Shown: positions 48,592 to 58,239 of the stretch, piece after piece | Layout: the number at the start of each line of letters is the position of its first letter | Position numbering within the stretch: the stretch's first letter is position 1 | DNA from: Variovorax paradoxus | Lineage (GTDB): Bacteria; Pseudomonadota; Gammaproteobacteria; Burkholderiales; Burkholderiaceae_C | Length of the DNA: 64,000 nucleotides | Direction of reading: 5' to 3' | Assembly: GCF_022009635.1 (NCBI RefSeq) | Contig: NZ_CP091716.1 | Coordinates: 3,487,001-3,551,000, forward strand | Notes under the pieces: generated by a model | Seen by the model: only the letters and a program-made list of their open reading frames with translations | Told to the model about the DNA's origin: nothing | The model's database searches: none | Position numbers and translations under genes: made by a program

Positions 48592-49568
48592 AAATCGACT
48601 TCGACTGGAAGCCGCTGCTGCTGGCCCCGGTGCTCGCGCTCGCCGCGCTGCCGCTGACCGGCTCTTTCTCCACCTGGCTCACGCTCACCGTCGCGGGGCT
48701 GGCGATGGGCATGATCATCTTCATCATCGCCTCGGGCCTGACGCTGGTGTTCGGCCTGATGGACGTGCTCAACTTCGGCCACGGCGTGTTCATTGCGCTG
48801 GGGGCCTTCGTGGCCAGCAGCGTGCTCGGCCTGATGGGCGACTGGACCGGCTCGGGCGAGCTGTGGCGCAACCTGGTGGCGGTGTTCCCGGCCATGCTGG
48901 TCGCGATGGCGGTGGCCGGCGCGGTGGGGCTGGCCTTCGAGCGCTTCATCGTGCGGCCGGTGTACGGCCAGCACCTGAAGCAGATTCTCATCACGATGGG
49001 CGGCATGATCATCGGCGAGGAGCTCATCAAGGTGATCTGGGGCCCGGCGCAGATTCCGCTGCCGCTGCCCGAAGCCCTGCGCGGCTCGCTGCTGGTGGGC
49101 GACGCCGCGATCAGCAAGTACCGGCTGCTCGCGGTGGCCGTGGGCGTGGTGGTGTTCGGCGTGCTCGCATGGACGCTGGGGCGCACCAAGATCGGCCTGC
49201 TCATCCGCGCCGGCGTGCAAGACCGCGAGATGGTCGAGTCGCTGGGCTACCGCATCGGGCGCCTGTTCGTCGGCGTGTTCGTGGTGGGCAGCGCGCTGGC
49301 CGGCCTGGGCGGCGTGATGTGGGGGCTGTTCCAGCAGAACCTGGTGCCGCAGATGGGCGCGCAGGTCAACGTGCTGATCTTCATCGTCATCATCATCGGC
49401 GGGCTGGGCTCGACGGGCGGGGCGCTCATCGGCGCGCTGCTGGTGGGGCTGATGACCAACTACATCGGCTTCCTGCTGCCCACGCTCACGCAGTTCGCCA
49501 GCATCTTCCTGATGGTCGCCGTGCTGCTGTGGCGTCCGCAGGGCGTGTACCCCGTGGCGAACCGCTGA
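48588..49568 (+). CDS. ABC transporter permease, LivH type
   Basis: A 326-residue inner-membrane permease with about eight helices and the LivH pattern (GLTLVFGLMDVLNFGHGVFI near the start, IIIGGLGSTGGALIGALLVG near the end, and the EAA-like coupling loop RAGVQDREMVESLGY). It is translationally coupled to the LivF-type gene. Confidence 0.93.
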   Translation: MKIDFDWKPLLLAPVLALAALPLTGSFSTWLTLTVAGLAMGMIIFIIASGLTLVFGLMDVLNFGHGVFIALGAFVASSVLGLMGDWTGSGELWRNLVAVFPAMLVAMAVAGAVGLAFERFIVRPVYGQHLKQILITMGGMIIGEELIKVIWGPAQIPLPLPEALRGSLLVGDAAISKYRLLAVAVGVVVFGVLAWTLGRTKIGLLIRAGVQDREMVESLGYRIGRLFVGVFVVGSALAGLGGVMWGLFQQNLVPQMGAQVNVLIFIVIIIGGLGSTGGALIGALLVGLMTNYIGFLLPTLTQFASIFLMVAVLLWRPQGVYPVANR

Positions 49569-49584
49569 GAAGGAGAAAGCCGTC

Positions 49585-50652
49585 ATGTTCCTCAAACGAC
49601 TTCTCTCCAACGACATGCCGCGCAGCCGCCTGCTGGCGCTGCTGCTGGTGGTGCTGTTCCTCGCGCTGGCGTTCGCGCCGTTCATCTTCCCGGGCGTGAA
49701 GGCGCTCAGCGTCGCGGCCAAGATCCTGGTGTTCGTGGTGCTGGTGGCCAGCTTCGACCTGCTGCTGGGCTACACCGGCATCGTGAGCTTCGCGCACACG
49801 ATGTTCTTCGGCATCGGTGCCTATGGCATCGCCATCTCGGCCTCGCGGCTGGGGCCCAACTGGGGCGCGGTGCTGGTGGGGCTGGGCGCGTCGCTGGCGA
49901 TCTCGCTGGTGCTCTCGTTCGCCATCGGCTTGTTCTCGCTGCGGGTGCGCGCGATCTTCTTCGCGATGATCACGCTGGCCGTGGCCTCGGCCTTCCAGAC
50001 GCTGGCCTCGCAGCTGTCGGACTTCACCGGCGGCGAGGACGGCCTGACCTTCAAGCTGCCCGAGCTGATCTCGCCGAGCTTCGAGTTCTCGGAAGAGCCT
50101 TTCCTCGGCGTGTCGCTCGACGGGCGCCTGCTGTGCTACTACCTGCTGTTCGTGGCGGCGGTGGTGCTGGTGCTCGCGCTGCTGCGCATCGTGAATTCGC
50201 CGTTCGGCCGCGTGCTGCAGGCCATCCGCGAGAACGAGTTCCGCGCCGAGGCCATCGGCTACCGCGTGGTGGTGTACCGCACCACGGCGGCCGTGCTGTC
50301 GGCGCTGTTCGCCACGCTGGCCGGCGCAATGCTGGCCATCTGGCTGCGCTACAACGGGCCGGACACCTCGCTGAGCTTCGAGATCATGATCGACGTGCTT
50401 CTCATCGTGGTGATCGGCGGCATGGGCACGATCTACGGCGCGGCCATCGGTGCGGTGCTGTTCGTCATTGCCCAGAGCTACCTGCAGGACCTGCTGCGCA
50501 TCGGCAACGAAGCCGCGAGCGGCCTGCCGTGGCTGGCCGCGCTGCTCTCGCCCGACCGCTGGCTGCTGTGGCTCGGCGTGCTGTTCGTGCTGTCCGTCTA
50601 TTACTTCCCCACCGGCATCGTCGGCAAACTGCGAGCAAGGGCTGCGCGATGA
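49585..50652 (+). CDS. ABC transporter permease, LivM type
   Basis: A 355-residue permease with about nine helices; DLLLGYTGIVSFAHTMFFGI and the coupling loop AIRENEFRAEAIGYRV identify the LivM class. It pairs with the LivH-type protein. Its stop overlaps the start of the alpha/beta hydrolase gene by four bases, tying that enzyme to the transporter. Confidence 0.93.
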   Translation: MFLKRLLSNDMPRSRLLALLLVVLFLALAFAPFIFPGVKALSVAAKILVFVVLVASFDLLLGYTGIVSFAHTMFFGIGAYGIAISASRLGPNWGAVLVGLGASLAISLVLSFAIGLFSLRVRAIFFAMITLAVASAFQTLASQLSDFTGGEDGLTFKLPELISPSFEFSEEPFLGVSLDGRLLCYYLLFVAAVVLVLALLRIVNSPFGRVLQAIRENEFRAEAIGYRVVVYRTTAAVLSALFATLAGAMLAIWLRYNGPDTSLSFEIMIDVLLIVVIGGMGTIYGAAIGAVLFVIAQSYLQDLLRIGNEAASGLPWLAALLSPDRWLLWLGVLFVLSVYYFPTGIVGKLRARAAR

Positions 50653-51542
50653 GCGACAACCACAACAATCAGATTCCACTCTCGCGCTATGCGCAGCTCG
50701 CGGGTCGCGAGATCCACTGGCTCGAATGGGGTGCCGAAGACGCGCCCGTGGTCATCGCCTGGCACGGCCTGGCGCGCACCGGCCGCGACATGGACGAACT
50801 GGCGCAGCACTTCGCCTCGCGCGGCTTCCGCGTGATCTGTCCGGACACCATCGGCCGCGGCCTGAGCCAGTGGAGTCCGCTGCCCGACGAGGAATACAAG
50901 CTGTCGTTCTACGCGCGCATCGCCAATGCGCTGTGCGACGAACTGCGACTGGGGCGTGTGCACTGGGTGGGTACCTCGATGGGCGGGGCCATCGGCACGG
51001 TGTGCGCGTCAGGCCTCTTCGAGCCGCGCATGAAGGCCCGCATCGCGAGCCTGGTGCTCAACGACAACGCGCCGGAGCTGGCCCAGCCCGCCATCGAACG
51101 CATCCGCGCCTACGCGGGCCAGCCGCCCGCGTTCGACACCGTGGCCGAACTGGAGGCGTTCTTCCGCACCGTCTACAAGCCCTACGGCTGGCTCAGCGAC
51201 GCGCAATGGCGCCGGCTGACCGAAAGCTCCACGCGCCGGCTGGCCGACGGCCGTGTCACGCCGCACTACGACCCGGCGATGGTCCGGCAGTTCAGCGCGC
51301 ACGACAACGACTACCTGATCTGGCCGCACTACGACGCCATCGAAGTGCCGGTGCTGTGCCTGCGCGGTGTCGAGTCCGACCTGGTGCTGCCCGAGGTGAT
51401 CGAGGAAATGAAGCGCCGCGGCCCCGGCGCCGCCGGCCGGCTGCAGGTGATCGAAGTGCCTGCCTGCGGACACGCGCCCGCGCTCAACGTGCCGGAACAA
51501 CTGGATCCGGTCGAAGGGTTTATCCGGGCCGCCGGTCGGTGA
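50649..51542 (+). CDS. Alpha/beta hydrolase linked to the transporter
   Basis: A 297-residue cytoplasmic hydrolase with HG oxyanion segment IAWHGLARTG, nucleophile Ser110 in GTSMGG and a C-terminal His in CGHAPALN. The gene is coupled to livM by ATGA overlap. With an exported PHB depolymerase in the same operon, the likely job is cleavage of imported hydroxybutyrate oligomers, but other esters are possible. Confidence 0.88.
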   Translation: MSDNHNNQIPLSRYAQLAGREIHWLEWGAEDAPVVIAWHGLARTGRDMDELAQHFASRGFRVICPDTIGRGLSQWSPLPDEEYKLSFYARIANALCDELRLGRVHWVGTSMGGAIGTVCASGLFEPRMKARIASLVLNDNAPELAQPAIERIRAYAGQPPAFDTVAELEAFFRTVYKPYGWLSDAQWRRLTESSTRRLADGRVTPHYDPAMVRQFSAHDNDYLIWPHYDAIEVPVLCLRGVESDLVLPEVIEEMKRRGPGAAGRLQVIEVPACGHAPALNVPEQLDPVEGFIRAAGR

Positions 51543-51604
51543 AGCCGCGGCGGCGGGACAATCGCCGCCGCGTCTTCAACCACCACAACAAGGCCTCGAA
51601 CATC

Positions 51605-52111
51605 ATGGCGCTCTCGCTGTATGACCTGTCCGTGCCCGTCTTCGCACGCGGACTCGGCCAACTCACCCATCTGCTCGACAAGAGCCTGGCGCACGCCAAG
51701 GCCAACGGCATCGACCCGGCCGCGCTGGTCGAGGCCCGCCTGGCGCCCGACATGCTCACCCTGGCCGGCCAGATCCAGCGCGCCAGCGACGCGTCGAAGC
51801 TGGGCACGGCCCGCATCGCCGGCATCACCGCGCCGAGCTTTCCGGACGAGGAAAAGACCTGGGACGACCTGCTCGCGCGCATCGTGAAGACGCAGGACTT
51901 CCTGGCCACGGTTGACCGCGCGCTGATCGACGGGCAGGAAGAACGCCCCGTGACCATCAAGGCGCGCGAAGGCGAAGCGCACTTCACCGCGCAGCGCTAC
52001 CTGCTGCAGTTCGCGCTGCCCAACTTCTTCTTCCACGTGACCACCGCCTACGACGTGCTGCGCCACAAGGGCATTCCGGTGGGCAAGATGGACTACCTCG
52101 GCAAGTTCTGA
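51605..52111 (+). CDS. DUF1993 family protein
   Basis: A 168-residue helical protein of the DUF1993 family, related to the DinB-like four-helix fold (MALSLYDLSVPVFARGLGQL near the start, and FALPNFFFHVTTAYDVLRHKG near the end). The function is unknown. It lies 62 bp after the hydrolase and may belong to the end of that operon. Confidence 0.85.
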   Translation: MALSLYDLSVPVFARGLGQLTHLLDKSLAHAKANGIDPAALVEARLAPDMLTLAGQIQRASDASKLGTARIAGITAPSFPDEEKTWDDLLARIVKTQDFLATVDRALIDGQEERPVTIKAREGEAHFTAQRYLLQFALPNFFFHVTTAYDVLRHKGIPVGKMDYLGKF

Positions 52112-52237
52112 GGCCGCCTCCCCGGGGGGGCGCCCGGACAAAGTTCAAATTGCCGTGACACATGCGCACGCCCGGCGTGCGCCGCGAACAATCGCACCTG
52201 ACCGCTGTCGGTCTGACACAGGAACGGGGTTGCGATC

Positions 52238-52810
52238 ATGAAGAACATGCTGTCCAGGAGAGCGTTCTCGGGGCTCGCGGCGGGGGCGTCGGCCCTGGTG
52301 GCCGCGGCCGGTGGCGGATGGCCGGTGCGCAGTGCCTTTGCCGCGCCGCCGGTCCTGCGGGAGTACGGCAAGGCCCCCGAGTTCGCCGGCATCGACAAAT
52401 GGCTCAACTCCGAACCGCTCACCCTCAGGAGCCTGGCCGGGCAGGTGGTGCTGGTCGATTTCTGGACCTACTCCTGCATCAACTGCATTCGCACGCTGCC
52501 GCACGTGGTGAGCTGGTACGAGAAGTACAAGGACCAGGGCTTCGTGGTGGTGGGCGTGCATTCGCCCGAGTTCGCCTACGAGAAGCTGACGCGCAACGTG
52601 GAAGACGCGATCCGGCGATTCAACATCCGCTACCCGGTGGCGCAGGACAACGCCTTTGCCACCTGGAAGGCCTACGACAACCAGTACTGGCCGGCTTTCT
52701 ACCTGGTCGACAGCAAGGGCCAGGTGATGCGGCAGCACTTCGGCGAAGGCGAATATGCCGAGATGGAGACCGCTATCGAGGCGCTGCTGTCGCGCAAGTC
52801 GGCGGTCTGA
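52238..52810 (+). CDS. Tat-exported thioredoxin-like protein (TlpA/DipZ type)
   Basis: A 190-residue protein whose signal peptide carries SRRAF followed by an Ala-rich core, a twin-arginine export motif. The mature part is a thioredoxin fold with the active site C80-I-N-C83, in the setting WTYSCINCIRTLP known from the DipZ C-terminal domain. It may reduce or isomerise disulphides in the periplasm. It seems to stand alone. Confidence 0.87.
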   Translation: MKNMLSRRAFSGLAAGASALVAAAGGGWPVRSAFAAPPVLREYGKAPEFAGIDKWLNSEPLTLRSLAGQVVLVDFWTYSCINCIRTLPHVVSWYEKYKDQGFVVVGVHSPEFAYEKLTRNVEDAIRRFNIRYPVAQDNAFATWKAYDNQYWPAFYLVDSKGQVMRQHFGEGEYAEMETAIEALLSRKSAV

Positions 52811-52834
52811 GGCTTGCGGGCTACCGGGCGCGCG

Positions 52835-53683
52835 TCAGGGCTTGCGCGCGCACAGCGAATACATCAGCGGGATGCGGGGCATGCCTTCAGGCGGCGCCAT
52901 GCGGCGGCCGCCGATGTCGCGCATGCCCTCGAAGGGCTTCCAGCCGTTGGCATACGGATACTCGTCGAGGCGCTCGACCACCAGGCCGGCCTGCGACAGC
53001 GCGGTCGTCACCTGGCCCACGCCCCATGAGAACTCGAAGCTCGGGTGCGGGTTGCTGAAGTCCTGCACGCCGGCCTCGTAGCCCTCGCGCACGAGGCCAT
53101 CGCCGGACTCGGCCACGTAGTCGCTCACGCCGTCTTCCGGCACCGGCGCGTCGTTGAAATAGTCGTAGTGGAACCGCCACGCCGGGTCGAACACCATCGC
53201 GAACGGATGGAAGTCGATGAAGACGAAGCGCCCGCCGGGCGCGAGCACTTGCGACACGCCGCGCGCCCATGCCGACAGGTCGGACAGCCAGCACAGCGTG
53301 CCGTAGGAACAGAACACGATGTCGTGGCGCTCGCCGCGCGCCTGTGCCTCACCGAAGTAGTCGTACACGTCCGAGCGGACGAACCGCGCCGGAACGCCCG
53401 ACTGCGCCGAGAGCCGCGTCGCGAAGGCGATGGCCTCGTCGGAAATGTCCACGCCCGTCACGTCGGCGCCCAGCCGCGCGATGCTCAGGCTGTCCTGTCC
53501 GGCGTTGCACTGAAGGTGCAGCACGCGCAGGCCCTGCACGTTGCCGAGCAGCCCGGCTTCTTCGGGGAAGAGCGTCGAGCCGCCGTTGCGGAAGAACGCA
53601 GCCTGGTCGCCCTTGTGGCTGTTGTGCGCGACGGTGGCCGCGTTCCACGAGAGCCGGTTGGCCTCGTGCAGTTCTTTTTTCAT
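52835..53683 (-). CDS. Class I SAM-dependent methyltransferase
   Basis: A 282-residue methyltransferase; SAM motif I reads [13 protein letters not shown], an unusual Gly-poor version seen in a family of small-molecule methyltransferases, and [14 protein letters not shown] follows as motif II. The substrate is unknown. It overlaps hemH by four bases, so the two are co-translated; a link to tetrapyrroles is not shown. Confidence 0.85.
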   Translation of the reverse strand: MKKELHEANRLSWNAATVAHNSHKGDQAAFFRNGGSTLFPEEAGLLGNVQGLRVLHLQCNAGQDSLSIARLGADVTGVDISDEAIAFATRLSAQSGVPARFVRSDVYDYFGEAQARGERHDIVFCSYGTLCWLSDLSAWARGVSQVLAPGGRFVFIDFHPFAMVFDPAWRFHYDYFNDAPVPEDGVSDYVAESGDGLVREGYEAGVQDFSNPHPSFEFSWGVGQVTTALSQAGLVVERLDEYPYANGWKPFEGMRDIGGRRMAPPEGMPRIPLMYSLCARKP

Positions 53684-54711
53684 CGCGTGAATGCCTGTGT
53701 CGGCCAGCCCGCCAGGTTGCGCTCGGCGATGCCCGCGAGCGCGGTGATCCACGCCGGGCTGTCGTTGAGGCAGGGGATGTAGCTGAAGGCCTTGCCGCCT
53801 GCGTGCAGGAAGGCTTCGCGGCCTTCCATGGCGATTTCTTCCAGCGTTTCCAGGCAGTCGGCGGGAAAGCCCGGGCACACCACGTCGACGCGCTGGATGC
53901 CTGAGGCGCCCAGTTCGCGCAGCGTGGGTTCGGTGTAGGGCTCGAGCCACTTGGCGCGGCCGAAGCGCGACTGGAAGGTGACGCGATGCTGCGCCGCGGA
54001 AAGCCCCAGCCGCGCAGCGAGCAGGCGCGCGGTTTCCAGGCACTGCGACTGGTACGGGTCGCCGAGCGCGATGTTGCGCGCGGGAATGCCGTGGAAGCTC
54101 ATCAGCAGCACTTCGCCGCGGCCTTCGGTCTTCCAGTGTTTCTCGATGCCTTGCGCGAGCGCCTCGATGTAGGCCGGGTCGTCGTGGAAGTCGTTGACGA
54201 AGCGGAACTCCGGTAGGCGGCGCTGCTTGCGGCTCCAGTCGTTCACCGCGTCGATCACGCTGGCCGTGGTGGTAGCCGAGTATTGCGGGTAGGCCTGCAG
54301 CACCAGCACGCGGGTGGCGCCTTCGGCCTGCAGCGCGTCGAGGCGCGAGGCGATGGACGGGTTGGCGTAGCGCATCGCGTCGCGCACCGTCACGCGGTGG
54401 CCGCGTTCGCCGAGCCAGCCGGCCAGCAGCGTGGCCTGCTTCTGCGTGAACACCTTGAGCGGCGAGCCTTCGGGCGTCCAGATGCTCGCGTACTTGGCGG
54501 CCGACTTGGCGGGCCGCGTGCGCAGGATGATGCCGTGCAGGATCAGCGCCCAGATCGCCTTGGGGATCTCGACCACGCGCGGGTCGCCCAGGAAGTCGGC
54601 GAGGTAGGGGCGCACGGCGGCGGCGGTGGGTGCGTCGGGCGAGCCCAGGTTGCACCAGAGCACGGCGGTGCGCGGGGTGCCCGGCTGGGCGGTCTCGGGA
54701 TGTGGAGGCAT
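53680..54711 (-). CDS. hemH: Ferrochelatase
   Basis: Inserts Fe(II) into protoporphyrin IX in the last step of protohaem synthesis. The 343 residues have the family start [14 protein letters not shown], the metal-site His in [11 protein letters not shown], the segment [17 protein letters not shown] and the second acidic site [12 protein letters not shown]. It is divergent from a HAD hydrolase gene with only 17 bp between the starts. Confidence 0.96.
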   Translation of the reverse strand: MPPHPETAQPGTPRTAVLWCNLGSPDAPTAAAVRPYLADFLGDPRVVEIPKAIWALILHGIILRTRPAKSAAKYASIWTPEGSPLKVFTQKQATLLAGWLGERGHRVTVRDAMRYANPSIASRLDALQAEGATRVLVLQAYPQYSATTTASVIDAVNDWSRKQRRLPEFRFVNDFHDDPAYIEALAQGIEKHWKTEGRGEVLLMSFHGIPARNIALGDPYQSQCLETARLLAARLGLSAAQHRVTFQSRFGRAKWLEPYTEPTLRELGASGIQRVDVVCPGFPADCLETLEEIAMEGREAFLHAGGKAFSYIPCLNDSPAWITALAGIAERNLAGWPTQAFTR

Positions 54712-54728
54712 GCGATATTCTCTCAGGC

Positions 54729-55460
54729 ATGACCTCCGCTTCGACGGCGCCAGCGGGCGCCGAACCCCTCGACCTCCAACGCATTTCCGCGATTTCGCTC
54801 GACCTCGACGACACGCTGTGGCCGATCTGGCCGACCATCGAGCGCGCCGAGGGCGTGCTGCAGGAATGGCTGCTGCGCGAGGCGCCCAAGACGGCCTCGC
54901 TGCTGCTCACCCCCGGCATTCTTCGCGAACTGCGCGAGGCCACCGCCAAGGAACGTTCCGACCTCGCGCACGACCTCAGCGCGCTGCGCCGCGAGTCGAT
55001 CCGCACCGCGCTCAAGCGCGCGGGCGAAGACCCGGCTCTGGCCGACCCGGCCTTCGACGCCTTCTTCGAGGAACGCCAGCGCGTGACGCTGTACGACGAC
55101 GCGCTGCCCGCGCTCAAGTGGCTCAGCGAGCGCTATCCGCTGGTGGCCATCTCGAACGGCAACGCCGACATCCACAAGACCGGCGTCGGCCGCTGGTTCC
55201 GCACCGCCTTCAATGCCCGCGCCTTCGGCAGCGGCAAGCCGCATGCGCCGATCTTCCGCGCCGCCGCGGCATCGGTCGGCTTCCTGCCGAAAGACGTGCT
55301 GCACGTGGGCGACGACGCCGAACTCGACGTGGTCGGCGCGCTCAATGTCGGGATGCAGGCCGCATGGCTCGTGCGCGACGAGCGGCCCTGGGTGCATGGC
55401 GCCCGGCCGCAGCTGATCGTGCCGAACCTGCACGCGCTGTGCGTGGCGCTGGGCGCCTGA
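54729..55460 (+). CDS. HAD-family hydrolase
   Basis: A 243-residue haloacid-dehalogenase-type phosphatase with motif [11 protein letters not shown], motif [10 protein letters not shown], the motif III Lys in GSGKPHAP and motif [15 protein letters not shown]. The helical cap lies between motifs I and II. Members with this layout include flavin mononucleotide phosphatases, but I do not assign a substrate. Confidence 0.88.
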   Translation: MTSASTAPAGAEPLDLQRISAISLDLDDTLWPIWPTIERAEGVLQEWLLREAPKTASLLLTPGILRELREATAKERSDLAHDLSALRRESIRTALKRAGEDPALADPAFDAFFEERQRVTLYDDALPALKWLSERYPLVAISNGNADIHKTGVGRWFRTAFNARAFGSGKPHAPIFRAAAASVGFLPKDVLHVGDDAELDVVGALNVGMQAAWLVRDERPWVHGARPQLIVPNLHALCVALGA

Positions 55461-55464
55461 AGCC

Positions 55465-55770
55465 TTACTTGAATACCGGCCGGAAGAAGCTGCGTTCGTA
55501 GCTGAGGATGCAGCGGGTTTCTTCCGCGTACCTGAAGGCGGCCTGGCACTCCGGGTCCTGCATCGAGTCGGCGCGGTACTTTTCGTAGGCGGCAAGGCTC
55601 GGAAAGGTGAACATCGCCAGAGCCACGTTGTTCGTGCCTTCCGAGGGCAGGAAGTAGCCGTGGTGCTGGCCGCCGAACTTCTCGACCAGCGGAATCCAGA
55701 GCTTGCCGTAGTGCTCGAACTCCTTGAGCTTGTAGGCGTCGACGATGTAGCGCAGGTAGCAGGTGACCAT
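55465..55770 (-). CDS. NIPSNAP family protein
   Basis: A 101-residue protein of the dimeric alpha-beta barrel fold with the NIPSNAP pattern (LRYIVDAYKLKEFEHYGKLW and HHGYFLPSEGTNNVALAMF). The function is unknown. It converges on the HAD gene with four bases between the stops. Confidence 0.85.
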   Translation of the reverse strand: MVTCYLRYIVDAYKLKEFEHYGKLWIPLVEKFGGQHHGYFLPSEGTNNVALAMFTFPSLAAYEKYRADSMQDPECQAAFRYAEETRCILSYERSFFRPVFK

Positions 55771-55889
55771 GGGGCGGGTTCCGGGAAGTGAGGGGGTATT
55801 GGCGCGGCGTCTGCGCCGAATCGCCGGGCTGACTATAGTTTCCCGTCGTCCTCAACGTCTTGCGGCCTCGCGCCGGACAGGAACCCGAA

Positions 55890-56534
55890 GTGCATTTTTC
55901 GAACTGGCTCGTCTTCTGCGGCGTCACGCTGCTCGTCGCCTTCACCCCCGGACCGGCGGTGCTGCTCGCGGTCTCGAACTCGATGAGCGTGGGTCCGCGA
56001 CGCGCGATGATCAGCTCGCTCGGCAATGCGACAGGGCTGTTCATGGTGTCGGCCGCGGCGATGGCCGGCCTGGGCGTGGTGCTCTCGACCTCGGCCCATG
56101 CCTTCATGCTGCTGAAGCTGGCCGGCGCGGCCTACCTGATCTACCTGGGCATCAAGCAGTGGCGCAGCCAGGGCAGCGTGTTCGCCGACCTGCAGGGCGC
56201 ACCGGCCGGTGCCGTGCCGCGTTCGAGCCTGCGACTGTTCGGCAACGGCCTGACGGTGGCGCTGACCAACCCCAAGGGCATTCTTTTCTTCTCCGCGCTG
56301 TTCCCGCAGTTCCTCACGCAGGAAGCGCCGCTGGCCATGCAGTTCGCGGTGCTGACGACCACCTTCGCGACTGCCTCGGTGCTGTCGCATGCGTTCTACG
56401 TGCTGCTGGCACGCCTGCTGCGCAAGCAGCTGTCGGACCCGCGCCGCACGCGGCTGTTCAACAAGGTGTCGGGCGGGGCCTTCGTGCTGCTGGGCCTGAG
56501 CCTGCTGCGGCTGCGCAACAAGGCCGCGGCCTGA
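55890..56534 (+). CDS. LysE/RhtB-family amino-acid exporter
   Basis: A 214-residue membrane protein with six hydrophobic helices and the LysE signature FTPGPAVLLAVSNSMSVGPR near the N-terminus and NPKGILFFSALFPQF in the middle. It exports amino acids or related compounds. The GTG start is chosen because AGGAA lies eight bases ahead of it; an upstream TTG would add ten residues unlike the family. Confidence 0.88.
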   Translation: MHFSNWLVFCGVTLLVAFTPGPAVLLAVSNSMSVGPRRAMISSLGNATGLFMVSAAAMAGLGVVLSTSAHAFMLLKLAGAAYLIYLGIKQWRSQGSVFADLQGAPAGAVPRSSLRLFGNGLTVALTNPKGILFFSALFPQFLTQEAPLAMQFAVLTTTFATASVLSHAFYVLLARLLRKQLSDPRRTRLFNKVSGGAFVLLGLSLLRLRNKAAA

Positions 56535-56550
56535 GCTTCTTCTTCGCGCT

Positions 56551-56859
56551 TCAGTCGAGCGCGAACTGCTCGCGCAATGCCGCGCAGAAGTCGGCCGAGC
56601 CGCTGAGCGAGAGGGTGACAGTGTCGAAGCGCGGGTTTTCCTCGCGCGTTTCCTGCAGGTCGTAGTCCCAGGTCGCGCCTTCGTCGAGGGGGCCCCGCGC
56701 GTGCGGGAAGGTGGCCTCGGCCCACGCCAGCACGGCGGCGATTTCCTGCTTTACCTCGGGCGTCTTTTCGGGCGTGGTCGATGCCATCGCGTCGAAGGTG
56801 CCGTGGCCTTCGGTGTCTTCGCTGTAGTCGAAGTCGAGATAGCGCAGTTCGGTGGTCAT
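56551..56859 (-). CDS. Conserved hypothetical protein
   Basis: A 102-residue acidic soluble protein (many Asp and Glu) without a signal peptide. It begins MTTELRYLDFDYSEDTEGHG and has no motif I recognise. Its start overlaps the hpnE stop by four bases, so it is translated with the squalene genes and may assist them, or may simply be at the operon end. Confidence 0.75.
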   Translation of the reverse strand: MTTELRYLDFDYSEDTEGHGTFDAMASTTPEKTPEVKQEIAAVLAWAEATFPHARGPLDEGATWDYDLQETREENPRFDTVTLSLSGSADFCAALREQFALD

Positions 56860-58112
56860 GGTGTCAATGCCTGGGCGGCGGCGAGCCCGCTGAGGACGGC
56901 GCCTTCGAGCGTGGCGGGGTAGGGGCCTTCGGTGTAGTCGCCGCAGGCCTGCAGGCCGGGCGCGATGGCCGAGGAAGGCCTGGCGAGGGCGGGCGTGCAT
57001 GCGAAGGTGGCGCGCTTTTCGACCACGGTCTGCACGAGCTGCAGCTCCGATTGGCCCAGTTGCGCGGCCGCCTGCGCGATCACCTGTTCTTCCAGCACTT
57101 CACGCGAGCCCTCGTTGGCGCTGACGACCATCGCGAGTACCCCTTGCATGCCGCCAAGCTGGCCCCGGTCGAACGCGAACTGCGCGGGGGCGGTGGCCGG
57201 GTCGCTGCGCAGCGCGAGCATCGGTTCTGCCAGCGGCGAGGCGCCGCGCACGTAGACGGTGGCGATGGCTTCGAAGCGCAAGGCCTCGGTGGTCGCGCAC
57301 CAGCCATCCGCTTGCAGGCCGGACGCGCGGACCAGCCGTGCCGCGTCCCACGGCGCGCAGGCCAGCACGACCTGGTCGAAGACTTCGCCGTCGGCACGCC
57401 ACTGGACACCTTCGGGTGCGATCGCGCGCACCCGGGTGCCGATGCGCACTTGCGCGCCCTGTGCGGTCAGCCATCGGATGGCCGCGTCGGGAAGCAGTGC
57501 GCCCAGGTCGGCACGGGGCAGCAGCAGGTCGGCGCCGCCGCTGCCGCTGAAGAGGGCGTCTTTCAGAACGCGAAGGAACACTTCGCCGCTCGACTGCGCC
57601 ACCGGCGTGTTGAGCGCGGAAACGCACAGCGGCTCGATCAGCTCCTTCATCACGCGCGGCGTGAGGCCGGCGCACAGATCGGCGACCGTGGTGGTGCCGG
57701 CGCAGCGAAAGCCCGCAAGGCGCCAGCCGATGGCGGTGCGCAGCAGCGACGACTTGTCGCGCCACGTCCAGCCGCGCGCGGTGAAGATGCCGGCCAGCAG
57801 GTCGAGCGGCGCGGGCAGCCGCGGCAGCTTGAGCCCGCCGCCGTCCGCAAAGCGCAGCGACAGCGGCAGGCGCAGCAGCACGCTGTCGACATCCACGCCG
57901 ACATCGCGCATGAGCTTCAGCGTGGCGGTGTACGCGCCGATCAGGATGTGCTGCCCGTTGTCGAGCGCCAGCCCATGCATGTCGTCGACGCGCCGCGCCC
58001 GGCCGCCGGGCATGTGCGCTGCTTCGAACAGCGTGACGGCTTGCCCGAGCCGCGTGGCCTCGACCGCGCAGGCGAGGCCGGCCCAGCCGGCACCGATGAC
58101 GGCTGTCTTCAT
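56856..58112 (-). CDS. hpnE: Hydroxysqualene dehydroxylase
   Basis: HpnE, a FAD enzyme, reduces hydroxysqualene to squalene. The 418 residues open with the dinucleotide-binding VIGAGWAGLACAVEATR, followed by the amine-oxidase-like GGRARR and the DNGQHILIGAY segment typical of HpnE. It is the third step of the HpnC-HpnD-HpnE route from farnesyl diphosphate. No squalene-hopene cyclase lies in the window. Confidence 0.93.
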   Translation of the reverse strand: MKTAVIGAGWAGLACAVEATRLGQAVTLFEAAHMPGGRARRVDDMHGLALDNGQHILIGAYTATLKLMRDVGVDVDSVLLRLPLSLRFADGGGLKLPRLPAPLDLLAGIFTARGWTWRDKSSLLRTAIGWRLAGFRCAGTTTVADLCAGLTPRVMKELIEPLCVSALNTPVAQSSGEVFLRVLKDALFSGSGGADLLLPRADLGALLPDAAIRWLTAQGAQVRIGTRVRAIAPEGVQWRADGEVFDQVVLACAPWDAARLVRASGLQADGWCATTEALRFEAIATVYVRGASPLAEPMLALRSDPATAPAQFAFDRGQLGGMQGVLAMVVSANEGSREVLEEQVIAQAAAQLGQSELQLVQTVVEKRATFACTPALARPSSAIAPGLQACGDYTEGPYPATLEGAVLSGLAAAQALTP

Positions 58113-58184
58113 GCGCGATGTGCCGCTGGCGTGGGGCCATTTCCAGGAACACCGAGGAACTGGCTTTGCCGGGCCTCAGGTGTT

Positions 58185-58236
58185 GCCCCCGGTAGGGGGG
58201 GGGCGAAGCGACACGAAGTGCGCGAAGCCTGGGGGC
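58185..58236. repeat. REP-like GC-rich repeat between hpnD and hpnE
   Basis: GCCCCCGGTAGGGGGGGGGC is followed by a GAAGCGACACGAAGTGCGCG core and then AAGCCTGGGGGC, a palindromic pattern that I believe recurs in Comamonadaceae genomes. It fills most of the 127-bp gap in an otherwise tightly packed operon. Confidence 0.6.
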
Positions 58237-58239
58237 GAG

